DNA of 53,931 nt from DAINRZ01 sp964634885 (GTDB lineage Bacteria > Bacteroidota > Ignavibacteria > Kapaibacteriales > UBA2268): contig CAZWLN010000031.1 of the NCBI GenBank assembly GCA_964634885.1, positions 1-53,931 on the forward strand. The letters run 5' to 3'. Below are positions 16,504 to 24,838 of this stretch, one piece after another. A program made the position numbers and the translations under genes. The stretch's first letter is position 1. Every line of letters begins with the position of its first letter. Under the pieces are notes generated by a model. The model was not told where the DNA came from, did no database searches, and saw nothing but the letters and a program-made list of their open reading frames with translations.

Positions 16504-19500
16504 ATGTTTAAGAGCCTTTCCATTACTGCATTCATCTGCCTTACACTTCTATTGTCCGATTTAAGCATATACAGCCTTTTGAGCCAGGAACCCGTAAAAA
16601 CCAACACCTGGCAGGAGATGACGGACTCGAGCAATATTTACAAACAAGGACAGAAGCACGATGTCGCACTTAAATGGGCACTGCTTGCAGAAGCAAAAGC
16701 AAAAGAGCAGTTCGGGGAAAAAGACACTAATTATATTTCTTCCCTGACTATGCTGTACTTATGCTATTTAAACGTGAGAAATTATGAAAAAGCCATTGAA
16801 TCTGCACTGAAAGCTCAACCGATTATTAAGGAAGTAAGAGGTGAAATCAGCCCAGGATACGGAGAAATAGTCTTCGTTCTTGGCTTTCTCTATATGCAAT
16901 CAGGTGATATAGAGAAAGCTGAATCATTGCTAAAGGAATCTATTGAAGTTTTCAGGCGTTCATATAAAACCGACCATCCGGACTTAACTAACAGTATATA
17001 TCTCTTGGCTTCATTGTATGCCGGCACAAGAAGATTTTCAATGGCCGAACCACTGCTCAAAGAAGTCATCGAAATGAAAAAGCGCCTCTACAAAGAAGAC
17101 CATCCCGACCTGGCAAAAAGTATTTGTGATTTGGCAAAGGTTTATAGGGCTAATTATCAATATGATCTGGCTGAACCCTTGTTCAAGGAAGTCATCGATA
17201 TGAAAAAGCGACTCTACAAGGGGGACCATCCCGACCTGGCAATAAGTAATAACGATTTGGCTGTATTGTACCATGAAATGAATAGGTACCCAGAGGCCGA
17301 ATCATTATACAGAGAGGCTTATGATATGAGAAAGAGGATTTTTAAGGGAGACCATCCTGATTTGGCACAAAGTTTAAGCAATCTGGGCTCTTTCTTCAAA
17401 ATTACCGGCAAATATCACGAAGCCGAACCCTTATTAACAGAAGCTCTCGCGATGAGGAGGCGATTATTCAAGGGAGACCATCCCGATCTTGCTTTAAGCA
17501 TATCCAACATGGGAGAATACTATGAGGCTCTCGGTAATTACACCGAAGCAGAGAAATATTACTTAGAAGCGCTTGAAATGCGAAAACGCCTGTTTAAGGG
17601 CGACCATCCCGATCTTGCTTTAACTATAAATAATTTATCTGTAATTGAAGCAGCGCTGGGAAAACATTCTGAAGCTGAAAGCCTGCACAAGGAAGCACTC
17701 GCCATGCGGAGACGGCTCTATAAAGAGGATAATCCTTCATTGGCACTTAGTATATACAATATGGCTACCTTTTACTTTGACTATGGCAATTATGCAGAAG
17801 CAGAAGCGTTTTATAAGGAAGCAGTAGCTATGTATAGTCGTCTCTATAAAACCGATCATTCAGAAAAAGCAAGAAGTCTGAACACACTTGCATATTTCTA
17901 TGAATGTAAAGGCAACTACGATGAAGCTGAGCCATTATACAAAAAAGCCCTCGAAATGAGGCGACATATTTATCAGAGCGATCATCCCGACCTGGCAGAA
18001 AGTCTTAATTTCACAGCACAATTCTATAACAACACAGGTAATTATACGGAAGCAGAGCCTCTCTTCAGGGAAGCCCTCAGTATGTACCGGCGAATCTTCA
18101 AAGAAGGCCATCCGGAATTTGCAAGGTGCCTGAACAACGTAGCACGTTTTTATGCAATCACAGGTAACTTTTCGGAGGCTGAGCCATTATTAAAAGAAGC
18201 CCTCGAAATGGACCGGGGATTATTTAAAAGCGATAATTCGGCCTTGATTTCGAGCATTCTTAATTCTGCCGCATTCTATAGCTACAGAGGAAGATATGCC
18301 GAGGCAGAACCTCTGTATGCCGAGGCTCTTGCGATGACTAAACGAATTTACAAAGGGGACAATACATACTATTCACAGATTATAACTCATATTGGGATAT
18401 TCAATGTTGTTAGCCGGAATTATGAAAAAGCAGAACCAATGCTGAAGGAAGCGCTGGAAATGAACCGGCGGCTGTACAAAGGAGACCATCCCGATTTGGC
18501 TCGATCTATTAAAGACCTGGTATATTTCTATTTATTATCCGGTAAAGTAAATGAAGCCGAACCCTTGCTAAAAGAAGCCCTCAGAATGTACAGGCGGCTG
18601 TACAATGGCAATAATGAAGACCTGTCCTATGTAATAAACGAAATGTCCTATCTCTGCTATCTCCAGAGCAATTTCTCCGAAATGGAGGTCATGTACAAAG
18701 AAGCCCTCGATATGAGAAAAAACATTTTTATTAAACAATCCGTTTGCATGTCCGAATCTGAAAAAGAAAAATTCTGGAATACGATAAAAGAAAATTTTGA
18801 ATTATCCCTTTCTTTTGCCCGAATGAGAATGAAGGACAACCCTGACATCCTTGGCTACACTTACGACAATCTGCTGTTTACGAAGGCCCTTCAGTTCAAC
18901 AGCGCAGGCAGGATGAAAAAGAGGATACTCGAATCGGGCGATTCAGCCCTTATTGCAAAATATAAAGACTACACCGGTCAAAAGGAAACCCTCATCAAAT
19001 TGTATTCATTGCCGGAAAAGGAAATCGAGAAGCGCGGTTACAATGTTGACTCCATCGAAAAACTGGCAAATGGACTGGAAAAGGAACTATCACTGAAATC
19101 CGAAGAATTCAAGCAAAGCTACGAGATGAAAAAGGTGTCGTGGAAATCGATCCAGGCTTTGTTAAAACCGGATGAAGCTGCTGTCGAGATAGTCAGGTAC
19201 AGGCTGCGAGCCGGAACAAGATGGACAGACACAGTGTGCTACGCCGCATTGATTGTAACGGACCAGACAACAGACCATCCTGACATAGTAATCCTCGACA
19301 ATGGCAAGGAACTGGAAGGTGAGTATTACAACCTGTACCGCAATATGGTCAAGTCGAAAACAAGCGACAATGAATCGTTCCGTGCCTTCTGGCAAAAGAT
19401 CTATGAAAAAACGAAAGGGTACAAGAAGATATATTTCTCCCCTGACGGGATATACAACAAGCTGAATATCGGGACATTGCAGACAGAACCCGGTAAATAC

Positions 19501-20364
19501 CTGATTGACCTTCAGGAGGTTCACCAGTTGTCGAGTACACAGGAGATACTGCTTGGCTATTACACAAAACAGAAAGAGACAAATGTATATAATAGTGCAG
19601 TCCTGATTGGCAATCCTGACTTTAGCCTGAGCCGGGACAAGGTCAAAGAGAAGGAGAGGGAGATACTTAAGCGTAACGTGACCCTTGAGAGGGATTACAA
19701 TCCCGTAAGGGCAATGGTTCTGACCTCGCTGCCGGGAACAGAAAAGGAAGTGGAGAATGTTTCAAAATACCTTAAAACAAAAAAATGGGATGTATTCAAA
19801 TATACAAAGTCAGAGGCAGTAAAAGCCTCTGTAAAGACTGTAAACAGCCCGCGAGTACTTCACATTGCAACGCATGGCCTTTTTCTTCCCGACGTCAGCC
19901 CGGTTGAAGGTAACCTGTTTGGAATAGAAACCAAGAGGCTGACTGACAATCCTCTTCTCAGGTCAGGGTTGCTGTTCGCCGGTGCATCGAGTTCTTTAGA
20001 GTCAGACTTCAAACCTACAGGTGCTGATAATGGTTACCTTACTGCTTATGAAGCCATGAACCTGAATCTCGGCAAGACTGAACTGGTGGTTCTCTCTGCC
20101 TGTGAGACGGGACTTGGAGAGATCAGGAACGGCGAAGGTGTGTACGGCCTGCAGCGTGCCTTCATCCAGGCAGGAGCCAAAACGGTCATCATGTCGCTTT
20201 GGTCTGTCAGCGACGAAGCCACTCAGGAACTGATGAGCATATTCTACAAAGAATGGCTCGGGGGAAAAACAAAGCGTGAAGCCTTCAGGACTGCACAGAT
20301 AAAATTGAAGGAGAAATACCCCAGCCCCTACTACTGGGGCGCTTTCGTAATGGTAGGTGAATAG
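16504..20364 (+). CDS. Exported TPR-CHAT domain protein, tandem paralogue
   Basis: A 1286-residue paralogue of the preceding protein. The first six residues (MFKSLS) and the ribosome-site region are the same, followed by a signal peptide. About 15 copies of the 42-residue TPR can be counted (residues ~125-745); the length difference from the first paralogue, 83 residues, is close to two repeats. The CHAT domain keeps His1124 (LHIATHG) and Cys1200 (LSACETGLGE). The last ~105 codons are nearly identical at DNA level to those of the first gene, pointing to recent duplication or gene conversion. Same predicted role: exported caspase-like protease or scaffold with a repeat-based partner-binding arm. 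Target unknown. Confidence 0.9.
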   Translation: MFKSLSITAFICLTLLLSDLSIYSLLSQEPVKTNTWQEMTDSSNIYKQGQKHDVALKWALLAEAKAKEQFGEKDTNYISSLTMLYLCYLNVRNYEKAIESALKAQPIIKEVRGEISPGYGEIVFVLGFLYMQSGDIEKAESLLKESIEVFRRSYKTDHPDLTNSIYLLASLYAGTRRFSMAEPLLKEVIEMKKRLYKEDHPDLAKSICDLAKVYRANYQYDLAEPLFKEVIDMKKRLYKGDHPDLAISNNDLAVLYHEMNRYPEAESLYREAYDMRKRIFKGDHPDLAQSLSNLGSFFKITGKYHEAEPLLTEALAMRRRLFKGDHPDLALSISNMGEYYEALGNYTEAEKYYLEALEMRKRLFKGDHPDLALTINNLSVIEAALGKHSEAESLHKEALAMRRRLYKEDNPSLALSIYNMATFYFDYGNYAEAEAFYKEAVAMYSRLYKTDHSEKARSLNTLAYFYECKGNYDEAEPLYKKALEMRRHIYQSDHPDLAESLNFTAQFYNNTGNYTEAEPLFREALSMYRRIFKEGHPEFARCLNNVARFYAITGNFSEAEPLLKEALEMDRGLFKSDNSALISSILNSAAFYSYRGRYAEAEPLYAEALAMTKRIYKGDNTYYSQIITHIGIFNVVSRNYEKAEPMLKEALEMNRRLYKGDHPDLARSIKDLVYFYLLSGKVNEAEPLLKEALRMYRRLYNGNNEDLSYVINEMSYLCYLQSNFSEMEVMYKEALDMRKNIFIKQSVCMSESEKEKFWNTIKENFELSLSFARMRMKDNPDILGYTYDNLLFTKALQFNSAGRMKKRILESGDSALIAKYKDYTGQKETLIKLYSLPEKEIEKRGYNVDSIEKLANGLEKELSLKSEEFKQSYEMKKVSWKSIQALLKPDEAAVEIVRYRLRAGTRWTDTVCYAALIVTDQTTDHPDIVILDNGKELEGEYYNLYRNMVKSKTSDNESFRAFWQKIYEKTKGYKKIYFSPDGIYNKLNIGTLQTEPGKYLIDLQEVHQLSSTQEILLGYYTKQKETNVYNSAVLIGNPDFSLSRDKVKEKEREILKRNVTLERDYNPVRAMVLTSLPGTEKEVENVSKYLKTKKWDVFKYTKSEAVKASVKTVNSPRVLHIATHGLFLPDVSPVEGNLFGIETKRLTDNPLLRSGLLFAGASSSLESDFKPTGADNGYLTAYEAMNLNLGKTELVVLSACETGLGEIRNGEGVYGLQRAFIQAGAKTVIMSLWSVSDEATQELMSIFYKEWLGGKTKREAFRTAQIKLKEKYPSPYYWGAFVMVGE

Positions 20365-20448
20365 CTGCTTACAAATGATGAGGCAAGCCTGATGATGATT
20401 CCATAATGGAATGATATTTCAGTGTGGTATCATTATCAAAGGCAGCAA

Positions 20449-20826
20449 TCAATCTTCGGTTCTTTCTTCACCGGCGACGGATTTCAGTCGTTTAATCTCA
20501 TCATTCATAATGGCTGTGGAGCTGATGAGTTTCTGTATCCGGTTGTTCATCCTTACGATTCGGCTGGTCAGGTAGAGTGAATAGATGAGAAGGAATCCGA
20601 TTAGTATAATGTATATCAGGTCATTACCTGTGTAAAGGCCGAAGACATGATAGGCTGCCCAGCGGTAAACAGGCTCGAGAAGGGGAATCGAAACCAGGAA
20701 GACAGTCAGCACCAACCAAAGGGCTGTGTAAGACGGAAGAAGGCTGTCGCGCTTCATCATCCTGAAAATGACTGCCAGGAAGACGGCTCCGACAATAAAT
20801 GCAAATAATTGTAAGTGGCTGCTCAT
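20449..20826 (-). CDS. DUF2304-family membrane protein
   Basis: A 125-residue protein with three hydrophobic helices (starting MSSHLQLFAFIVGAVFLAVIF) and a basic/charged C-terminal tail that may form a coiled coil (MNDEIKRLKSVAGEE). Matches the DUF2304 type, which typically sits next to dolichol-phosphate-mannose-synthase-like glycosyltransferases and is thought to help anchor them or act in polyprenyl-sugar handling. The start at 20826 overlaps the stop of the glycosyltransferase by 4 nt (ATGA), supporting this start over the longer frame to 20922. Last gene of the minus-strand glycan operon; it converges with the CHAT gene. Confidence 0.8.
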   Translation of the reverse strand: MSSHLQLFAFIVGAVFLAVIFRMMKRDSLLPSYTALWLVLTVFLVSIPLLEPVYRWAAYHVFGLYTGNDLIYIILIGFLLIYSLYLTSRIVRMNNRIQKLISSTAIMNDEIKRLKSVAGEERTED

Positions 20827-21554
20827 GTCAGGTACCTTACCTTGTTTTGAATCTGTTTCTTTCTGAAAACACAACCAATAATCGCTATCAGGCTTTTCAC
20901 GGGGAAAAACACGGCATTCCAAAGATTGTATTCCGACCTGCCCCGTTCCCTTTGTTTCATGATTACCGGTTTCTCGATTATCTTACCCCCGATGTAATGG
21001 GTGTAAATTAGGAACTCGTGAACTACATCGTTGACAATGTAGCTGTTGTAGCAACCGAAGAACCTGATCACCTTCCTGTTGTATGCCCTGAAGCCCGAAG
21101 TAATATCCGTCAGCCTGTTCCCGGTAATGCCGGAGATGATGGAGGAAAACAGCCTGATGCCCAGTCTCCTGAAGAAATAGGACTGGAAGCCTTCCCTGTT
21201 GATGAACCTGGAACCGATGACTACATCGGCTTCGTTCCGAACCAAAGGGTCAGTAATCTTTTTTAATTCTGAAGCAATATGCTGGCCGTCGCCGTCGAAC
21301 TGGCATAGGATGTCGTAATCATTGGCGCAGGCATACATGAAGTATGAAAGAAAGGCTCCGCTGAACCCCCCGGTATTTGTACAGTGCACTATTACCGGCA
21401 CATTGTACTTCCTGCACAGTGCGGCGGTGTTGTCAAGGGAGCCGTTGTCCACAACGACAATGTCGTAGCCGTAATTGTTGTCCATCAGGTCCTGCAGTAC
21501 GCCTTCAATGTTGCCTTCCTCGTTGTAGGCAATTACCGCAACAAGTATCTTCAT
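20823..21554 (-). CDS. Family 2 glycosyltransferase (DPM1-like)
   Basis: A 243-residue GT-A fold glycosyltransferase. Opening motif VAVIAYNEEGNI, DxD-type metal site in FDGDGQH, then DVVIGSRFI and the family motif DITSGFRAYNR. These features match polyprenyl-phosphate sugar transferases (DPM1/GtrB-like) that move a nucleotide-activated sugar to a lipid carrier at the membrane. The start at 21554 is chosen because it overlaps the upstream stop by 4 nt; the in-frame extension to 21737 is arginine-rich noise inside the acyltransferase gene. Coupled downstream with DUF2304, as is common for this enzyme class. Confidence 0.9.
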   Translation of the reverse strand: MKILVAVIAYNEEGNIEGVLQDLMDNNYGYDIVVVDNGSLDNTAALCRKYNVPVIVHCTNTGGFSGAFLSYFMYACANDYDILCQFDGDGQHIASELKKITDPLVRNEADVVIGSRFINREGFQSYFFRRLGIRLFSSIISGITGNRLTDITSGFRAYNRKVIRFFGCYNSYIVNDVVHEFLIYTHYIGGKIIEKPVIMKQRERGRSEYNLWNAVFFPVKSLIAIIGCVFRKKQIQNKVRYLT

Positions 21555-22177
21555 TGGGCTCCCTTCCTTCTGACGACGGCTGGAACGCCGGCAACAACCA
21601 TGTCGGCAGGTACTTCTTTTGTCACGACAGCGCCTGCTCCGACGATTGCCCTGTCGTTGACGGTAACACCGGGCAGCAGCGTAGAATTGGCGCCTATGTA
21701 TGCTGCCGAACGGACAATGGAGTTGCCGAGAAGGCATGCAGAGGGAGCAATGGATGAAAAATTACCTATTGTAACATCATGGGTGATGTTGGCACAGGTA
21801 TTGACTTTAACGAAGTTACCGATTCTGCAGTTACAGGAAATATTGACTCCTGCCTGGACTATTGTACCAATACCCAATTCGGCAGACCGGGAAATTGAAG
21901 TTGAAGGATGTATCAATTGTGTGAACCTGAACCCTGCTTTTTGATATTGTTCAAACAAATGCATTCTTATCCTGGGGCTGTCAGGGGTAATGGCAAGGGG
22001 AACAGTGCCGTAACGGGCAAAAATCGCGGCAATATCTCCGTCGTTTCCAAGCAGAGGAATGTCCGGAAAATCAGCTTTGCTGTCATTATCGATTATGCCG
22101 AGGATCTCTATCTCATTGAGCAGGCAAATTTCTACTATCTCATGGAAGCCGCCGACAAGTATTACTTCTTTTGTCAT
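21551..22177 (-). CDS. Sugar O/N-acyltransferase, NeuD/PglD-like
   Basis: A 208-residue protein with an N-terminal Rossmann-like substrate-binding part (EVILVGGFHEIVEICL...GIIDND) and a C-terminal left-handed beta-helix made of hexapeptide repeats (IGTIVQAGVNISCN through VGAGAVVTKEVPADMVVAGVPA). This is the layout of NeuD/PglD acetyltransferases, which acetylate amino sugars using acetyl-CoA. The gene lies directly after a DegT-type aminotransferase with no spacer, so the likely substrate is the amino group or a hydroxyl of the sugar made by that enzyme. Overlaps the GT2 gene by 4 nt. Confidence 0.85.
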   Translation of the reverse strand: MTKEVILVGGFHEIVEICLLNEIEILGIIDNDSKADFPDIPLLGNDGDIAAIFARYGTVPLAITPDSPRIRMHLFEQYQKAGFRFTQLIHPSTSISRSAELGIGTIVQAGVNISCNCRIGNFVKVNTCANITHDVTIGNFSSIAPSACLLGNSIVRSAAYIGANSTLLPGVTVNDRAIVGAGAVVTKEVPADMVVAGVPAVVRRKGAQ

Positions 22178-23308
22178 CTATCCCTCCCTTATTACAGACA
22201 ACAACGTGCGGCAAATATAATCAATTTGTTCTGAAGTTAAAGCAGAATACATCGGCAAGGTAATTTCATTGTCGGTGACGTACTCTGTTACCGGCAGGGG
22301 TAGAGAATAGGGATGATAGACACTGAACCTGTGGACGGGGGGATAGTGGACGCTTGTGCCGATTCCGAGAGACTGCAGTTTCTCCCTGATCCGGTCCCTT
22401 CTTTCCGGTGTCGAGCCTTTCAATACCACGGGCATAATATAATTGGACACAGGTTCCCTGTTGTCCCTGAAAGGTATCGTCAGTTCGGCGGCAGCGCCAA
22501 GCCCCGACAGATAGGCTTCCCTTACAAGCTGCCTTCTGGCTATGTCGGCTTTTAGTTTTCCCAGTTGAACGACGGCAATCGACGCCCTTATGTCATCCAT
22601 CCTGTAATTATAGCCGGCTTCGATTATGTCATACATCGTTGCGTGGCCTTTCGACCGCTCGTATGAAAGCGTGGTCATGCCGTGTGAGCGCAGCAACCTG
22701 AGCCTGTCGTTGTATTCACTGCTATCTGTGATAGCGATGCCGCCCTCGCCTGTGCTGATGTTCTTGTTCGAAAAGAAGCTGAAGCACCCGACATCGCCTA
22801 TTGTCCCGAGCTTCCGCCCCTTGTACTCCGAAAGAGGCCCGTGGCAGGCGTCTTCTATTATCTTCAGATTGTTTTCCCTTGCTATGGCACAAATGGTGTC
22901 CATGTCGCAGGGAAACCCGCCGTAGTGCATTACTACGACAGCCTTTGTCCGGGAGGTGATTTTATTCCTGATGTCCTCAGGGTCGATGTTGAGGTCTTCG
23001 GTGGAAACGACATCGCAAAAGACGGGAGTCGCACCTGTGTATAGCACTGAATTGACGGTTGCGGCGAAAGTAAGTGAAGGTACGAGCACTTCGTCTCCTT
23101 TACCAATCCCGCATACGATCATTGCCAGGTGCAGGGCCGAGGTACAGTTAGCAAGGGCAACAGCGTGTCTTGCTCCCACCATCGATGAAAATTTCTCTTC
23201 GAGTTCCGCGTTGCGTGGGCCTGTGGAAATCCATTTTGAGCGCAGTGTGTCAATTACCGCTTTCTCTTCTTCTTCATTGAAATTCAGGTCGAATAAGGGT
23301 ATTTTCAT
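22178..23308 (-). CDS. DegT/DnrJ/EryC1/StrS-family sugar aminotransferase
   Basis: A 376-residue PLP enzyme. The Schiff-base lysine is Lys182 in FFSNKNISTGEGG; the PLP-facing IIEDACHG motif and the usual N-terminal start IPLFDLNFNEEEE are present. Family members transfer an amino group from glutamate to a keto group of a nucleotide-activated deoxysugar, giving for example perosamine-type amino sugars. Full length for the family. Overlaps the methyltransferase gene by 4 nt upstream and abuts the acyltransferase gene downstream, so amination and acylation are probably consecutive steps. The precise sugar cannot be assigned. Confidence 0.9.
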   Translation of the reverse strand: MKIPLFDLNFNEEEEKAVIDTLRSKWISTGPRNAELEEKFSSMVGARHAVALANCTSALHLAMIVCGIGKGDEVLVPSLTFAATVNSVLYTGATPVFCDVVSTEDLNIDPEDIRNKITSRTKAVVVMHYGGFPCDMDTICAIARENNLKIIEDACHGPLSEYKGRKLGTIGDVGCFSFFSNKNISTGEGGIAITDSSEYNDRLRLLRSHGMTTLSYERSKGHATMYDIIEAGYNYRMDDIRASIAVVQLGKLKADIARRQLVREAYLSGLGAAAELTIPFRDNREPVSNYIMPVVLKGSTPERRDRIREKLQSLGIGTSVHYPPVHRFSVYHPYSLPLPVTEYVTDNEITLPMYSALTSEQIDYICRTLLSVIREG

Positions 23309-24135
23309 GACTTCTGCCCTGTTTTTCTTGCAATAACCGTTAATACATCAAAAGTATTTATTTTAATAGGCAAAACCGGGAATTTTGCCGATTTAATCCT
23401 GAATATGTATTCCATGATGCTGAAGATATTAAAGTATTTACCTCCGTAGCCCATGTAGAGTATCTCGAAGCCATGTTTCTCAAGAAGGTAACTCAGCGTC
23501 TCTCTGGAATAGAAATAAAGGTGGAGCGGGGGAGTAAGCAGCCTCCAGCGCTTTCCGAACAGCTTCGAATGCAGGGAGCCGATGTCGCCGGTGGTAATCA
23601 TCAGGCCGCCGCCGGGGTTCAGGACATCCCGGCACTTACCGAGGACGGCAAAAGGGTCCGTCAAATGCTCTATTGTGTCGTTCATGCAGATGAAGTCAAA
23701 CCGGCTGCCGCCACCTGCGGAAAGGAAATCTTTTTCTACGGCCAGGTCGAGTTCCCGGCATGAATAGTCCCTGCTGTAGTCAGATACTTCATAGCCACAT
23801 ACGTCCCAGCCTTCGTCTCTTGCTGCGTTAAGGAAAAATCCGTATGCACTGCCGATCTCGCATAAACTGCCGGTATTGAAGTATTTGCCGATTTTCTTTA
23901 ACAAAGACCTGGCATTTATCAGATGAACCTTCTTATCCTTTAAGTAATCGGGATATACGGTTTTGTAGTAACTCTCGTTGTAATAATCGTCAGGATTGAA
24001 ACTGCCGATGTCCGTAAAAACGAGCCCACATTGTTTACAGCGGACAATGTCGTAGGCTCCCTTACTTCCGGCGCCGGGTACTTTCGGGAAAAGTACGGTA
24101 TTGTCGCCCGAACCGCAATTGTTACAGAGGGCCAT
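23305..24135 (-). CDS. Class I SAM-dependent methyltransferase with zinc-ribbon N-terminus
   Basis: A 276-residue protein. Cys4, Cys7, Cys33 and Cys36 form a likely zinc-binding knuckle (CNNC ... CKQC). A Methyltransf_23-like Rossmann domain follows, with the SAM motif LCEIGSAYGFFL (residues 91-102), DFICMNDTIEHL and LNPGGGLMITT. Proteins of this layout are common in polysaccharide and deoxysugar clusters, where they methylate a sugar or other small molecule. Overlaps the aminotransferase by 4 nt and the nucleotidyltransferase by 14 nt. Substrate unknown. Confidence 0.85.
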   Translation of the reverse strand: MALCNNCGSGDNTVLFPKVPGAGSKGAYDIVRCKQCGLVFTDIGSFNPDDYYNESYYKTVYPDYLKDKKVHLINARSLLKKIGKYFNTGSLCEIGSAYGFFLNAARDEGWDVCGYEVSDYSRDYSCRELDLAVEKDFLSAGGGSRFDFICMNDTIEHLTDPFAVLGKCRDVLNPGGGLMITTGDIGSLHSKLFGKRWRLLTPPLHLYFYSRETLSYLLEKHGFEILYMGYGGKYFNIFSIMEYIFRIKSAKFPVLPIKINTFDVLTVIARKTGQKS

Positions 24136-24838
24136 CGGCCTGTTCCTTGAAATGAGTTAAATAGGCAGACTGTGCTTCGTTGTAATCCTCGACCCTCCCG
24201 ATGTCGAGCCAGTATTCGTGCATCAGGTAGCGGCCTATCGGGGCTTTGTTGCCGATCATGGCCTTAATCAGGTTGTCTATTCCGAAATAGGTATTGTCGG
24301 GGATATACCTGAAAACAGCCGGTTTCATGAAGTAAATGCCTGCAACAATTTCAAGAACCAGGTCGGGCTTCTCTTCCACATCCACGAGGTAGTTGCCCTT
24401 TGTTTTGACGCTTCCGAAGGCAAACGGAGTCTTAATGTTTTTTGTCACAACTGTAAAATCTGCATCGAGATTCTCAGCGAACCCGGCAAGTCTGCCGAAG
24501 TCGATTGTACTGAGGATGTCGCCGTTCATCAGGATGAAGGGGGATGTAAGCTGCTCTTTCAATAGAGACAAAGGGCCGCAGGTGCCAAGAGGCTCTTCTT
24601 CTTTACTGAAATGCACCCTGACACCGAGTCTCGAGCCGTCGCCGATGAAGGACTCGATGTAATTGCTTTTATAATTGGTGGCAATGAAAACCTCTTCGAT
24701 GCCGTAGTGTTTCAGCCGCTCTATCTGTATTTCGAGTACGGCTTTCTCGCCAATCGGCAGCAGTGGCTTGGGTATCGCCTCGGTAAACGGCTTCAGCCTC
24801 GAGCCGAGCCCTCCTGCAAGTATTACTGCTTTATTCAT
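24122..24838 (-). CDS. Sugar-phosphate nucleotidyltransferase
   Basis: A 238-residue NTP-transferase. Signature AVILAGGLGSRLKPFTEAIPKPLLPIG at the N-terminus with the catalytic Arg14 and Lys24, and the metal-binding region LMNGDILSTID. Family enzymes join a sugar 1-phosphate to an NTP to give an activated sugar (GDP-mannose, dTDP-glucose, CDP-glucose or similar). It lacks the C-terminal beta-helix of bifunctional GlmU-type proteins. As the second gene of the tightly packed operon it probably supplies the activated sugar that the epimerase and aminotransferase modify. Nucleotide and sugar cannot be told by eye. Confidence 0.9.
   Translation of the reverse strand: MNKAVILAGGLGSRLKPFTEAIPKPLLPIGEKAVLEIQIERLKHYGIEEVFIATNYKSNYIESFIGDGSRLGVRVHFSKEEEPLGTCGPLSLLKEQLTSPFILMNGDILSTIDFGRLAGFAENLDADFTVVTKNIKTPFAFGSVKTKGNYLVDVEEKPDLVLEIVAGIYFMKPAVFRYIPDNTYFGIDNLIKAMIGNKAPIGRYLMHEYWLDIGRVEDYNEAQSAYLTHFKEQADGPL

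Noticed and set aside
13081..18720. Periodic DNA repeats of 126 bp
   Set aside because: They are the in-frame 42-residue TPR units of the two CHAT proteins.
20365..20448. Possible bidirectional terminator between converging genes
   Set aside because: Only 6-bp inverted repeats (ATTCCA/TGGAAT and ATGATA/TATCAT) without U-runs; too weak to call.
23225..23245. CCATTTTGAGCGCAGTG resembling part of the 179-bp repeat
   Set aside because: A short match inside the aminotransferase coding sequence, where it is explained by the conserved protein; no repeat boundary there.
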